A stretch of DNA of 22,461 nucleotides, taken from contig JAFCZV010000004.1 of the NCBI GenBank assembly GCA_019314155.1, positions 1 through 22,461 on the forward strand, given 5' to 3'. Shown in pieces: positions 14,621 to 22,461 of this stretch (the stretch's first letter is position 1; each line of letters starts with the position of its first letter). The notes under the pieces are model-generated. The model made no database searches. It saw only the letters and a list, made by a program, of their open reading frames with translations, and was not told the origin of the DNA. Position numbers and translations under genes: made by a program. This stretch comes from Deltaproteobacteria bacterium. GTDB taxonomy: Bacteria > Desulfobacterota > Desulfobacteria > Desulfobacterales > UBA11574.

Positions 14621-15217
14621 ATGCATAAAAGATCATTTGTACTTACATGTTTGAGTGTTGTAGTCATCGCTGCCATGCTGTCGGGTTGCGCAGGAATGAT
14701 GGTGACGCCCACGCAGCAGAATTTTAAAGCGCCGACAGTAGCTCTGAGCCACGTGGAATTGGAACATTATTTTGGTTGGTGGTTTTACGGCAAAAAGGTG
14801 AAACCAACCAAAGGTAAAGCCGGCAACAATGGGGCTCCTTTGGACTTTGCATTTATTTATGAAATTACAAATCCCAACGACTATCCGATTTTGTTAGATG
14901 GTTTCAGTTTCTCTATTGCTCTAGAGGAGTTTAGCCTTAACAGGGCAATTTCTCCTGAGACCATGTGGATACCTCCAGGGAAGACCAATCAACTGCGCGT
15001 ACATGCTTTATTTGATGTCAGACCGGCACAATTGAGTTTGCTGGTTACCGGTGGATTCAAGTTGAAAGAAAAAGGGATTACTTTTTGGGATCAACTAGAA
15101 AAGTGGTGGACCGGAGCGCCGAACTTCTCTTATCCGATAAGCGCTAATGAGGGTTCGGCTATTTTCAAAGCAGGCGGAATCACAAAAGTGGTACCTTTCA
15201 ACGCCACATTTCCCTGA
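14621..15217 (+). CDS. LEA14/WHy-like lipoprotein
   Basis: Seen: 198 residues with a lipoprotein signal peptide ending in the lipobox MLSGC, so cysteine 23 is the probable lipidated residue. Alanine at +2 suggests the outer membrane, if the E. coli sorting rule applies. The mature part contains FAFIYEITNPNDYPILLDGFSFSI, close to the pattern of LEA type 2 (WHy) domains, with asparagine-proline-asparagine and alternating beta strands, followed by a conserved-looking WIPPGKTNQLRV strand. The ribosome site AAGGGAG lies before the ATG. It follows livF by 28 bases and is surely in the same transcript. Its function is unknown. Inference: an envelope accessory protein for uptake of the hydrophobic or acidic substrate handled by this block, but no direct evidence exists in sequence. 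Confidence 0.75.
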   Translation: MHKRSFVLTCLSVVVIAAMLSGCAGMMVTPTQQNFKAPTVALSHVELEHYFGWWFYGKKVKPTKGKAGNNGAPLDFAFIYEITNPNDYPILLDGFSFSIALEEFSLNRAISPETMWIPPGKTNQLRVHALFDVRPAQLSLLVTGGFKLKEKGITFWDQLEKWWTGAPNFSYPISANEGSAIFKAGGITKVVPFNATFP

Positions 15218-15254
15218 TACAACCTTATGGGATTTATAGTTTAAAAGCGTATTA

Positions 15255-15304
15255 CACCCATTTCGGTCTTTGCCCCTCAAAAAGGGGAGGGCTCGAAATG
15301 GGTG
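15255..15304 (+). terminator. Long two-part hairpin after the lipoprotein gene
   Basis: CACCCATTTCG (15255-15265) pairs exactly with CGAAATGGGTG (15294-15304), and inside it CCCCT (15273-15277) pairs with AGGGG (15283-15287) around a CAAAA loop. It is a strong structure, but only GATTTGC follows and there is no T-run. It may stabilise the upstream mRNA end or reduce readthrough into the next ligase gene, rather than act as a textbook terminator. Confidence 0.5.
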
Positions 15305-15388
15305 ATTTGCATGAATGAACATTAAGGGCTCTCACCTTTTCCGCGCGGAACCCTGCAAACGATTCCCTTCCAAAGAGGTTGATAAACC

Positions 15389-16912
15389 ATGGGACTTTAT
15401 GATTTCACATTTTACGACCTGATCAGCCGCAACGCCGTATGTTTTGGTGGCAGCGCAGCATGGTTCGAGGTCGACGACAAACAGACCATGACATTCATTC
15501 AGTATAAAGAGATGGTTGATCGCATGGCCGGCGGCCTGCAAAGATCCAATATTAAAAAAGGCGATCGTATCGGGGTTCTGGGGAAAAACAGTCGTGAGTA
15601 CTTTTTCCTTTACGGGGCCGCGGCTGCGTTGGGGGCGATAGTTTTGCCCATTAACTGGCGACTTTCCGCCGATGAGATCCATTTTAACCTGAATGATTGT
15701 GAGCCCGAAGCGCTCTTTGTCGATGCAGAGTTCCAGACACTGATCGAGGATTTGAAAGACCGTCTTCCTACGATAAAAAAATACTATAATCTTCAACCCA
15801 AAAGCGGAGACTTTATAGCGTATGATTCTTTAATGAACAATCAGGGCGACTTTGAAGCGGTAGATGTTTCCGACGATGACGGTCTGGTTCTGATTCATAC
15901 CGCTGCTGTGGCAGGAAATCCCAGAGGTGCCTTGCTGAGCCATGGCAATCTCTTGTGTGCCGGTCTGAATTTGAACCATTGCTTTAATCTGACACCGGAA
16001 GACGTTCATTTAAATCTTCTGCCCATGTTCCATGTCGGTGGTCTTTTTATGGCCTTGAACAGCTTTCAAGCAGGTGCTCTGAACGTAAACATGAGCAAAT
16101 TCGAAGCTGAAAAGGCAGTTGAAATCATCGAAGAAAAAAAGGTTTCCATCTTCTTCGATTTTTCGCCGATACTCGCTTCCATCATAGAAGAGCACGAAAA
16201 AACAGGCAAAGACATCAAAAGCATCAGAGCGGTTATGGGGCTGGATGCCCCGGAGACCATCGAGAAATATCAACGCCTAACCGGTGGCACGTTTTATACC
16301 ATTTACGGACAAACTGAGACCACCGGTTTGGCCACCATGGGGCGTTACAACGACAGACCGGGATCGGCCGGGAAAACGATACCCCTTGGAAATGTGAGAC
16401 TTGTCGATGATTATGATCGTCCGGTTCCAGACGGACAAGTTGGCGAAATCACCATGAAGGGGCCTTTGGTTTTTAAAGGATACTGGAATCTTCCGGAAGA
16501 TAACGCCTACACATTCCGAGAAGGGTGGCACCACACCGGAGATTTGGGTCGCTTTGATACGGATGGTTTCCTCTGGTACTCAGGCCGTAAGGCGGAGAAG
16601 GAACTTATAAAGCCGGGGGGGGAAAACGTCTATCCTGCAGAAGTCGAAAAAGTGATTCTACAGCATCCGGCCGTTGAAAAAGTGGTTGTCTTCGGAGTTC
16701 CCGATCCCAAATGGAAAGAGGGGATCAAGGCCGTCTGCCTGTTAAAAGCTGATGAAAGGCTGGAGCCTCAAGATCTTATACAGTTCGTCGGCGGGCGTAT
16801 CGCCAGTTATAAAAAACCTCAATACGTGGAGTTTGTCGCCGATATGCCGATCCTTGAAGACGGTTCGCCGGACCGGGAAAAAATAAAAGCGTTGTATGGC
16901 GGTACACAGTAG
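15389..16912 (+). CDS. AMP-binding (acyl-CoA ligase-like) protein with altered catalytic motifs
   Basis: Seen: 507 residues with the overall layout of class I adenylate-forming enzymes: a nucleotide-binding region at 171-180, YGQTE (306-310), GWHHTGDLGRFDTDGFLWYSGR (379-400) and GGENVYPAEVEKVI (410-423). The P-loop normally reads TSGTTGxPKG but is HTAAVAGNPRG here, losing the Ser/Thr-rich part and the lysine. Near the C-terminus the A10 motif, normally ending in G-K, reads DGSPDREKIK (491-500), so the lysine expected for adenylation is replaced by serine. I recall similar AAVxGxPRG variants in deltaproteobacterial ligases, so this may be a subfamily rather than damage. The start ATG at 15389 follows AAAGAGGT. 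It comes after a strong hairpin at 15255-15304 and is the last gene of the block. Ligase activity is uncertain. Confidence 0.85.
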   Translation: MGLYDFTFYDLISRNAVCFGGSAAWFEVDDKQTMTFIQYKEMVDRMAGGLQRSNIKKGDRIGVLGKNSREYFFLYGAAAALGAIVLPINWRLSADEIHFNLNDCEPEALFVDAEFQTLIEDLKDRLPTIKKYYNLQPKSGDFIAYDSLMNNQGDFEAVDVSDDDGLVLIHTAAVAGNPRGALLSHGNLLCAGLNLNHCFNLTPEDVHLNLLPMFHVGGLFMALNSFQAGALNVNMSKFEAEKAVEIIEEKKVSIFFDFSPILASIIEEHEKTGKDIKSIRAVMGLDAPETIEKYQRLTGGTFYTIYGQTETTGLATMGRYNDRPGSAGKTIPLGNVRLVDDYDRPVPDGQVGEITMKGPLVFKGYWNLPEDNAYTFREGWHHTGDLGRFDTDGFLWYSGRKAEKELIKPGGENVYPAEVEKVILQHPAVEKVVVFGVPDPKWKEGIKAVCLLKADERLEPQDLIQFVGGRIASYKKPQYVEFVADMPILEDGSPDREKIKALYGGTQ

Positions 16913-16937
16913 ATTGAAAATCAGGGTTCTAGGATTC

Positions 16938-16968
16938 CCTCCGGGCCGTAGGCCCTATGGGCCGGAGG
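16938..16968. terminator. GC-rich hairpin between convergent genes
   Basis: CCTCCGG (16938-16944) pairs with CCGGAGG (16962-16968), with further C-G pairs inside. Alternative GGGCC/GGCCC hairpins use the same bases. It lies between the ends of the second ligase gene and the convergent MFS gene and could reduce readthrough from both sides. No T-run is present on either strand, so it is not a canonical intrinsic terminator. Confidence 0.4.
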
Positions 16969-17038
16969 CAGGGTTCGAGGGTTTAAGGGATCGTAACAGC
17001 ACCCAAATGTGATTTCTGCGGGCATCATGAAATAGGGA

Positions 17039-18226
17039 TTACCGCCTGTCTGATAATTTAAGAAAGAATGATAAGAAGAAACCCGTCATGATCATTACCC
17101 CGGAGAGACTGATTCCCCAGGAGAAATAACCCCTGTCCGCAATAACGCCGATCAAAGTCGGGACAACACCGGCACCTAAAACAAACGCGATGGGTATGGC
17201 TAAAGAGATGGCCACATTTCGGTTTTCAGGTGTACTTATCGATGATAAGGCAGCAAACCCGGAGGGGAAAAAACATACCGCCAGCATGGGTTGAAGAAAT
17301 ACTAAAATGGCAACCCAGCGCGTTGATGCAATACCCAGCAGCAGTGTGAGAATTCCGGTAACAAAAAACACGGTCAACAAAACAGTTTTCACTCCAAGCC
17401 GGTCTGTTGCCCATCCGCCGATAAAAGCCGTGCCTAACGTCGAAATGCGGGAAATGCCCACAAGGGTGTTGGCCCAATCTCGACTTAGGCCGTGTTCGGT
17501 GACCAGGTATAACGGAAGCATGTTATAAATTCCAATTGTACTGGTAATGCCCAAACTGAATAGAAAAATTAAAATCCAGAAAGCCGGGATCTTGAGAATC
17601 GTCCGGATCGATGAAAAATTGGGTGTTTCTCCTGAGAAATTTCCGCCCTTTCCAAATCGGACAAAGACAATCCCGATAATAACCGAACCGATTCCGACCA
17701 AAAATAAAATATTGCGCCAGACGAACCAATGGAGAAGTATTTCAGCCAAATTTGGGGCAAGTTCATGAATGGCGATTGCTTTACCCCAGTGCCTGGAATC
17801 GACCAAAGATGTTACCGTTGTAACCCCCGATGGAAGATACGTTCCCGCTGAAATCCCCAGCAGGAATATGGACACTCGCATGGCAAAGAGACTTCTGCTG
17901 AAAGAGATTAATGAAAGGGCGGCACCGACAGCTATCGCCGAGATAATGATGGTTTTTCTGTGGGTAATCCGAGAAGATATGTACCCGGACCCTAACATTG
18001 ATATGAAGTATCCCATGGAAAGAAACAGAAAAAGGGAACCGGCATTACCATGGCTCAATCCCAATTCTTTTTCGATGTTAGGCAGTAATGGCGCCGAGAT
18101 GAGTCGTGACGTAAAGTTTAACAAAAAGATCGAGGTTACCAGCAAAAGTGGTGTAAGTTGAGAGCGAAAAGTTCCACCCCCGGCCGTATGGTCGTTGCCG
18201 ACTTGGCTTGTTTCAACATTATTCAA
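17039..18226 (-). CDS. Major facilitator superfamily transporter, possibly with a shortened fifth helix
   Basis: Seen: 395 residues, strongly hydrophobic, with the MFS plan: first helix from LLLVTSIFLLNF, MFS-type loop SGYISSRITHRKTIIIS between helices 2 and 3, and the equivalent GGWATDRLGVKTVLL loop between helices 8 and 9. Helix 5 looks short: after HELAPN only about ten residues (LAEILLHWFV) precede WRN, where MFS relatives usually have around 20-25, so an in-frame loss of about a dozen residues is possible. The substrate cannot be told from sequence. The start is a TTG at 18226 preceded by GGGA about 9-10 bases upstream; there is no alternative ATG before helix 2. It is convergent with the liv/ligase block and has no co-oriented neighbour. 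Confidence 0.85.
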   Translation of the reverse strand: MNNVETSQVGNDHTAGGGTFRSQLTPLLLVTSIFLLNFTSRLISAPLLPNIEKELGLSHGNAGSLFLFLSMGYFISMLGSGYISSRITHRKTIIISAIAVGAALSLISFSRSLFAMRVSIFLLGISAGTYLPSGVTTVTSLVDSRHWGKAIAIHELAPNLAEILLHWFVWRNILFLVGIGSVIIGIVFVRFGKGGNFSGETPNFSSIRTILKIPAFWILIFLFSLGITSTIGIYNMLPLYLVTEHGLSRDWANTLVGISRISTLGTAFIGGWATDRLGVKTVLLTVFFVTGILTLLLGIASTRWVAILVFLQPMLAVCFFPSGFAALSSISTPENRNVAISLAIPIAFVLGAGVVPTLIGVIADRGYFSWGISLSGVMIMTGFFLSFFLKLSDRR

Positions 18227-18313
18227 GATTTTATTCCCAACCTATATTTACTGGAAATGCACGCTCAGCATCTCCGGGGGATAACCGCAAAAAAAGACAA
18301 CATATAGTGTTTG

Positions 18314-18342
18314 TTGACAATTTTCAACAGATTCTTTATTAT
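18314..18342 (+). promoter_or_regulatory. Strong orphan sigma-70-type promoter
   Basis: Perfect TTGACA (18314-18319), 17-base spacer and TATTAT (18337-18342) match 11 of 12 consensus bases on the plus strand. Transcription would start near 18349. No intact gene follows for about 550 bases; only a GC hairpin (18379-18394) and the recombinase relic lie downstream. It could drive a small RNA, or be the old promoter of the relic. Confidence 0.55.
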
Positions 18343-18378
18343 ATTGAATTTATTGAAAAAAATAGAAGCATCGTACAG

Positions 18379-18394
18379 CCCCGTTAAAACGGGG
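18379..18394 (+). terminator. Short GC hairpin, terminator-like
   Basis: CCCCGTT pairs exactly with AACGGGG around a two-base AA loop (three or four bases in practice), followed by TTTCTGCTTT, a broken T-run. It lies about 30 bases after the predicted start from the promoter at 18314-18342 and could end a very short transcript or act as an attenuator. Confidence 0.45.
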
Positions 18395-18412
18395 TTTCTG
18401 CTTTGCCTTAAA

Positions 18413-18804
<392 letters not shown>

Positions 18805-18903
18805 AATCCTATAATTAACAGATGCCCGTCGTTATGTCCATAAAAAATATTTGGAAAGATTAGACGGCGGGTTATTTCTCGTATGGGGATGTCCTATTGA
18901 AAT

Positions 18904-19866
18904 ATGAATATGAAAAAAACCACAACAAGAAAAAAAACTACAACAAGAAAAAAAGCCAATAAGAAAAAAACGGATCTCATCAAGGCAGGCAAGGATATCG
19001 GCAAGGGGAAGGACACTTCCTCCGATTCGGCCCTGGTTAAGTTTGATCCGCTTCAAAGATATCTCGCGGAAATCAGTAAATACAAACTCCTTACCAGGGA
19101 GCAGGAGATTGAACTGGGCAAAAAAATTCAGGAAGAGGGGGACAGCGAGGCTGCATACATTATGGTGACCGCTAACCTTAGACTTGTGGTAAAGATCGCC
19201 TTGGAGTTTCAGCGGGTCTGGATGCAGAATCTTTTAGATCTGATTCAGGAAGGCAATATCGGCCTTATGAAGGCGGTTCAAAAATTTGATCCCTACAAGA
19301 ACGTCAAGTTTTCATATTACTCCTCATTTTGGATAAAAGCTTATATACTCAAATTCATTATGGACAATTGGCGTCTCGTTAAGATCGGAACGACCCAGGG
19401 GCAGCGGAAGCTGTTCTTTAAGCTAAAAAAGGAAAAGCAGAAACTGATTGACCAGGGGTTTGATCCAAAACCGAAGCTTCTTTCAGAGAGACTGGGCGTA
19501 TCCGAACGCGAAATAGTAGATATGGACCAGCGGCTAGACGGCTGGGACGTCTCTCTGGATGCGCCATTAAAAGATGATTCAGATACGGAAAGGATAGATT
19601 TTATAAATACAGACGCCGAATCCACAGAAGATCAGGTGGCCAAGAAGGAGATTGAAGCCCTTCTTCATAATAAAATTGAAGAGTTCAAAAAAACCATGAC
19701 GGCAAGGGAGCTTGAAATATTCGAGCATCGAATTTTTTCCGACAATCCTGCAACGTTGCAGGAGATCGGTGACCGCTACAATATATCAAGGGAACGTGTA
19801 CGTCAGGTTGAAAAAAACATTATCAAGAAGCTAAGAGACTTTTTTAAGCTTAAAGAGGAAGTTTAA
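18904..19866 (+). CDS. rpoH: RNA polymerase sigma-32 (heat-shock) factor RpoH
   Basis: Directs RNA polymerase to heat-shock and stress promoters. Seen: 320 residues; region 1.2-2.1 PLQRYLAEISKYKLLTREQE, region 2.2 DLIQEGNIGLMKAVQKFDP (112-130), region 2.3-2.4 KFSYYSSFWIKAYILKFIMDN, the RpoH box QRKLFFKLKK (167-176) that separates sigma-32 from RpoD and RpoS, and a region 4.2 helix-turn-helix TLQEIGDRYNISRERVRQVE (284-303). A lysine-rich N-terminal tail of about 45 residues precedes region 1.2 and contains the tandem TTTRKK-TTTRKK, encoded by A7-A8 tracts. The ATG at 18904 lacks a strong ribosome site; the ATG at 18910 is also possible. The TPR lipoprotein gene starts 4 bases after its stop, so the two are coupled. 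Confidence 0.92.
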   Translation: MNMKKTTTRKKTTTRKKANKKKTDLIKAGKDIGKGKDTSSDSALVKFDPLQRYLAEISKYKLLTREQEIELGKKIQEEGDSEAAYIMVTANLRLVVKIALEFQRVWMQNLLDLIQEGNIGLMKAVQKFDPYKNVKFSYYSSFWIKAYILKFIMDNWRLVKIGTTQGQRKLFFKLKKEKQKLIDQGFDPKPKLLSERLGVSEREIVDMDQRLDGWDVSLDAPLKDDSDTERIDFINTDAESTEDQVAKKEIEALLHNKIEEFKKTMTARELEIFEHRIFSDNPATLQEIGDRYNISRERVRQVEKNIIKKLRDFFKLKEEV

Positions 19867-19870
19867 AAAA

Positions 19871-21589
19871 ATGAAGGATAGTTTTTTAAAAATGACCATC
19901 GTTGTTATGGTCATTTTAATTTTTTTCAGTTGTACGCATCATATGAAGCCCGCTGAAACCTTCGATCAAGATCAAGTCGAGGCGGCGATAGATCCCGTTG
20001 AACATGAAAGCCCTTATTATTACTTTACAGAGGCACAGTTTCAGCGAAAAAAAGGAAATCTGGACAAGGCGATTGATTATCTGAACAAAGCGATTCAGGA
20101 AGACCCTGAATCATCCTATTTGCAATTAGAGCTGGCACTCTTGTATTTCCGGCTCAAGGACAATGAAAAAGCCCTCAAAATTGTCGAAACGGTGATTACA
20201 AAAGAGCCTGATAATGTTCGTGCGCTGGTCATATCCGGAAGGTTGAATCAGGCGCTTAAACAGATTGATCCTGCTGAAAAAGCATATGAAAAAGTGATTT
20301 CCCTGGATCCGAAACAAAAGGATGTCTATTTGCTTTTGGGTGGACTGTATATGCAGGAAAACAAACTTGATGAAGCATTAAAGGTCTACCAACAACTTGT
20401 CCGGAACTTTCCGGGATCCTATGCGGGGCATTTCTTCATTGGAAAAATTTATGCCGCCAAAGGGAATTTAAAAAGTGCGGAAAAAAAATTCAGACAAACC
20501 ATAGAATTAAATTCCGATCTTGAGGAACCGCGTTTTGAACTGGTGAAACTGTATAAAACAATGGGCAAAGACAAAGAAATTATACAATTGTACCAGGAAA
20601 TTATAGAAAAAGATCCACGAAATATAAGAGCGGCTATGGAATTTGGGTATTATTACCAGCAGAAGGGAAGGTTGTCCCAAGCAAAACAAATTTTTCAGGA
20701 TCTGGGGGTAAGAAGCGACTCTGAAAAGGAAGTAATCAGAACGGTTGTTCAGCACTATTTGGAACCAAAGAAATATGGGGCGGCAGCAGTCATTCTTGAA
20801 GGCATGTTAAAGGGTTCCCCGGACAGCTCGGATCTTCATTATGTGACCGGTGCTGCACTGGATGGGAAAAAAGATTGGGAGAAGGCAATCGAGCATTTTA
20901 AAAAAGTGACCCCGGATTCCAACTTTTATCAGGAAGCCGCTGTTCGTATTGCACTTTTATACCAGGAACAAAAAAAAACTGAACAAGCCATCGTTTATTT
21001 AAACAGTGTCATTAAAATAGTTCCTGAAAACTCGGAGCTGTTGCTTTATCTGGGTTCCCTTTATGAAGAAAACAAAGAATTCTCAGAAGCTGAAAATGTT
21101 CTTAAACAGGGACTTGAAATGGAGCCCGACAATACCCGCTTTCATTTTCGTCTGGGTGTTGTATATGATAAATGGGGTCGGAAAGCGGATTCAATCAAAG
21201 CGATGAAAACGGTAATCAGACTGGATCCCAAGGACGCCAATGCATTGAACTATCTCGGTTATACCTATGCAGATCTTGGAGAAAAACTGGATGAGGCTGA
21301 ACGTCTTATTAAAGCGGCATTAGAAGAAAAACCGGATGACGGGTATATTACCGACAGCCTGGGCTGGGTATATTTTAAAAAAGGACTTTTCGAGAAAGCG
21401 GTAAAATATTTGGAGAAGGCTGTCAATCTGGTTCCCGATGATCCGATTATCCTCGAACATATGGGAGATGCATACCTTGAAATAAGCCATAAGGAAAAAG
21501 CACTGGAATTTTACAAACGTTCGTTGTTGAACAAAAATAAAGACAAGGAGAATATAGAAAAAAAGATCCGGAAATTGACCGAAAAATGA
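19871..21589 (+). CDS. TPR-repeat lipoprotein
   Basis: Seen: 572 residues; signal peptide MKDSFLKMTIVVMVILIFFS followed by C21 (lipobox IFFSC, somewhat unusual with Phe at -2), so the protein is probably anchored to a membrane facing the periplasm. From about residue 55 to the end there are roughly 14-15 consecutive 34-residue TPR units with the W/L-x-x-L/I-x-x-x-Y ... A ... P pattern, including the well-conserved LNYLGYTYADLGEKLDEAER and SLGWVYFKKGLFEKAVKYLE. TPR superhelices scaffold protein-protein interactions; partners are unknown. The ribosome site GAGGAAG lies within the end of rpoH and the start is 4 bases after its stop, while its own stop overlaps the next start (ATGA). Proteins of this type are commonly found next to LolB-like genes. 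Function beyond scaffolding is not inferable. Confidence 0.9.
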   Translation: MKDSFLKMTIVVMVILIFFSCTHHMKPAETFDQDQVEAAIDPVEHESPYYYFTEAQFQRKKGNLDKAIDYLNKAIQEDPESSYLQLELALLYFRLKDNEKALKIVETVITKEPDNVRALVISGRLNQALKQIDPAEKAYEKVISLDPKQKDVYLLLGGLYMQENKLDEALKVYQQLVRNFPGSYAGHFFIGKIYAAKGNLKSAEKKFRQTIELNSDLEEPRFELVKLYKTMGKDKEIIQLYQEIIEKDPRNIRAAMEFGYYYQQKGRLSQAKQIFQDLGVRSDSEKEVIRTVVQHYLEPKKYGAAAVILEGMLKGSPDSSDLHYVTGAALDGKKDWEKAIEHFKKVTPDSNFYQEAAVRIALLYQEQKKTEQAIVYLNSVIKIVPENSELLLYLGSLYEENKEFSEAENVLKQGLEMEPDNTRFHFRLGVVYDKWGRKADSIKAMKTVIRLDPKDANALNYLGYTYADLGEKLDEAERLIKAALEEKPDDGYITDSLGWVYFKKGLFEKAVKYLEKAVNLVPDDPIILEHMGDAYLEISHKEKALEFYKRSLLNKNKDKENIEKKIRKLTEK

Positions 21590-22437
21590 AATACACGACC
21601 CGATATATTCAGCTTCCATCGATTCTTTTTATCCTTACTTTTTTTTTCTCAGCCTGCACCATCCTTGCCCCAAGGGCTCCCGAAAGACCAAAGGACCGTA
21701 TTTCACTCGAAGCGGAAAAGACCATTTCGACGCTAAAGAATCAAAATCTTAAACTTAAGACCTTCAAAGGTGTGGGCAGCATAAAATTCCGGGGAAGCAA
21801 AAAAAATGACATTGCCGGCCGTATTGCATGGGTCGCGTCAATGCCTGACAGAATCCGGATCGTTTTAAGCAGTATTTCAGGACAACCCATGGTCAGTGTT
21901 GCCAGTGATGGTCAATGGCTCTATCTTATTTCCCATTCCAGTGGTGATTATTATAAAAAACCTGCAACAGCTTCTTCCATGAGAAGACTTTTAGGAATTC
22001 CCTTAAAAACCGAAGATATGGTCAATATTTTGGCCGGCCGTGTTCCCATCCATTCATATAATTCTGCGGTGTTAACGGACAATAGATCGCAAGTTTACAG
22101 CACAGAAGGTCATACGGTTTCGACACGAAATGAAGGTGAAGATTCGGGTCAAAATGGATACGTTCTTGTTCTAAAAAAAAAATGGGGGGACATTCTCGAG
22201 AAGATATACCTTGATGAAAAGAAAAAAAATGTTCATAAGGTCGAAATGTTTGACGCAACCGGCACCCTTGCATATCGGGTTGAATTTAATGGAATGCGGA
22301 CTATAAGCGGGTATCGGGTTCCATCTCGATTGCTGGTTTCAAACAACGATGGCTCGGGTTTTCATCTGGATGTGGACCGATACTGGACCGACGCGTCTGT
22401 CTCCCCGTCCGTGTTCGTTTTGACACCGCCGGAATAG
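21586..22437 (+). CDS. LolB-like / DUF4292-type outer-membrane lipoprotein
   Basis: Seen: 283 residues; lipoprotein signal with the lipobox FFSAC, cysteine 24 lipidated. The mature protein has LKTFKGVGSIKFRG near 57-70 and then alternating strands such as IAWVASMPDRIRIVLSSISG and GQWLYLISH, matching the LolB/LolA-like half-barrel that binds lipoprotein acyl chains (NxxSxxGxxxxxxxx-type start seen in LolB). ATG 21586 overlaps the TGA of the TPR gene by four bases, so translation is coupled. Known: lolB often precedes ispE and prs in proteobacteria; the window ends 24 bases after this stop, so ispE may follow. Expected role: receiving lipoproteins at the outer membrane, but sequence identity to true LolB is low, and a related DUF4292 function is equally possible. 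Confidence 0.78.
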   Translation: MKYTTRYIQLPSILFILTFFFSACTILAPRAPERPKDRISLEAEKTISTLKNQNLKLKTFKGVGSIKFRGSKKNDIAGRIAWVASMPDRIRIVLSSISGQPMVSVASDGQWLYLISHSSGDYYKKPATASSMRRLLGIPLKTEDMVNILAGRVPIHSYNSAVLTDNRSQVYSTEGHTVSTRNEGEDSGQNGYVLVLKKKWGDILEKIYLDEKKKNVHKVEMFDATGTLAYRVEFNGMRTISGYRVPSRLLVSNNDGSGFHLDVDRYWTDASVSPSVFVLTPPE

Positions 22438-22461
22438 CGCTTTGGTTCGGATTTTTCACGA

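Noticed and set aside
16938..16968. The GC hairpin between the ligase and MFS genes as a classic bidirectional terminator
   Set aside because: It is kept only as a tentative feature because neither strand has the T-run needed for intrinsic termination.

Overview
The window looks like chromosomal DNA of a Desulfobacterota (deltaproteobacterial) anaerobe, most likely a Desulfobacterales-type sulfate reducer. Pointers are an AhbC-type radical SAM enzyme of the siroheme-dependent heme pathway, a small thioredoxin-fold selenoprotein gene with two in-frame UGA codons, and a liv-type ABC transporter interleaved with acyl-CoA ligase genes. The genus is inference; no rRNA gene is present.

Layout. (1) Positions 1-5543, minus strand: a run read right to left as ptsH (HPr), ptsI (enzyme I), smpB, a ClpX-like AAA+ ATPase without the zinc-binding domain, and ahbC, which runs off the left edge. 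Consensus-like sigma-70 promoters precede ptsH and the ClpX-like gene, and both show that the longest reading frame overcalls the start. (2) Positions 5537-5583: a divergent promoter region with a perfect 8-bp dyad over both -35 boxes. (3) Positions 5680-6602, plus strand: the short selenoprotein gene (UGA at codons 13 and 73), then a LOG-family Rossmann protein. An intrinsic terminator follows at 6814-6845. (4) Positions 6603-7223: gene-free DNA made largely of imperfect palindromes. (5) Positions 7226-16912, plus strand: livG, long-chain acyl-CoA ligase, livH, livM, periplasmic binding protein, livF, a LEA14/WHy-like lipoprotein and a second AMP-binding protein with altered catalytic motifs. 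Several spacers carry palindromes. (6) Positions 17039-18226, minus strand: an MFS transporter convergent with the second ligase. (7) Positions 18227-18792: a strong plus-strand promoter, a GC hairpin, a decayed tyrosine-recombinase relic, and tRNA-Arg(UCU) on the minus strand, which looks like a fossil integration site. (8) Positions 18904-22437, plus strand: rpoH-type sigma-32, a TPR lipoprotein and a LolB-like lipoprotein, tightly spaced or overlapping.

How the genes work together. HPr and enzyme I form a phosphorelay with no sugar permease in view, so a regulatory PTS is likely. SmpB (ribosome rescue) and the ClpX-like unfoldase are protein-quality-control functions. The liv block with two adenylating enzymes suggests uptake of a carboxylic acid, or of a compound related to fatty or aromatic acids, followed by CoA activation. 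Sigma-32 with two envelope lipoproteins suggests a link between stress response and envelope. The most notable item is the selenoprotein gene, because conventional gene calling stops at its UGA codons and misses it.
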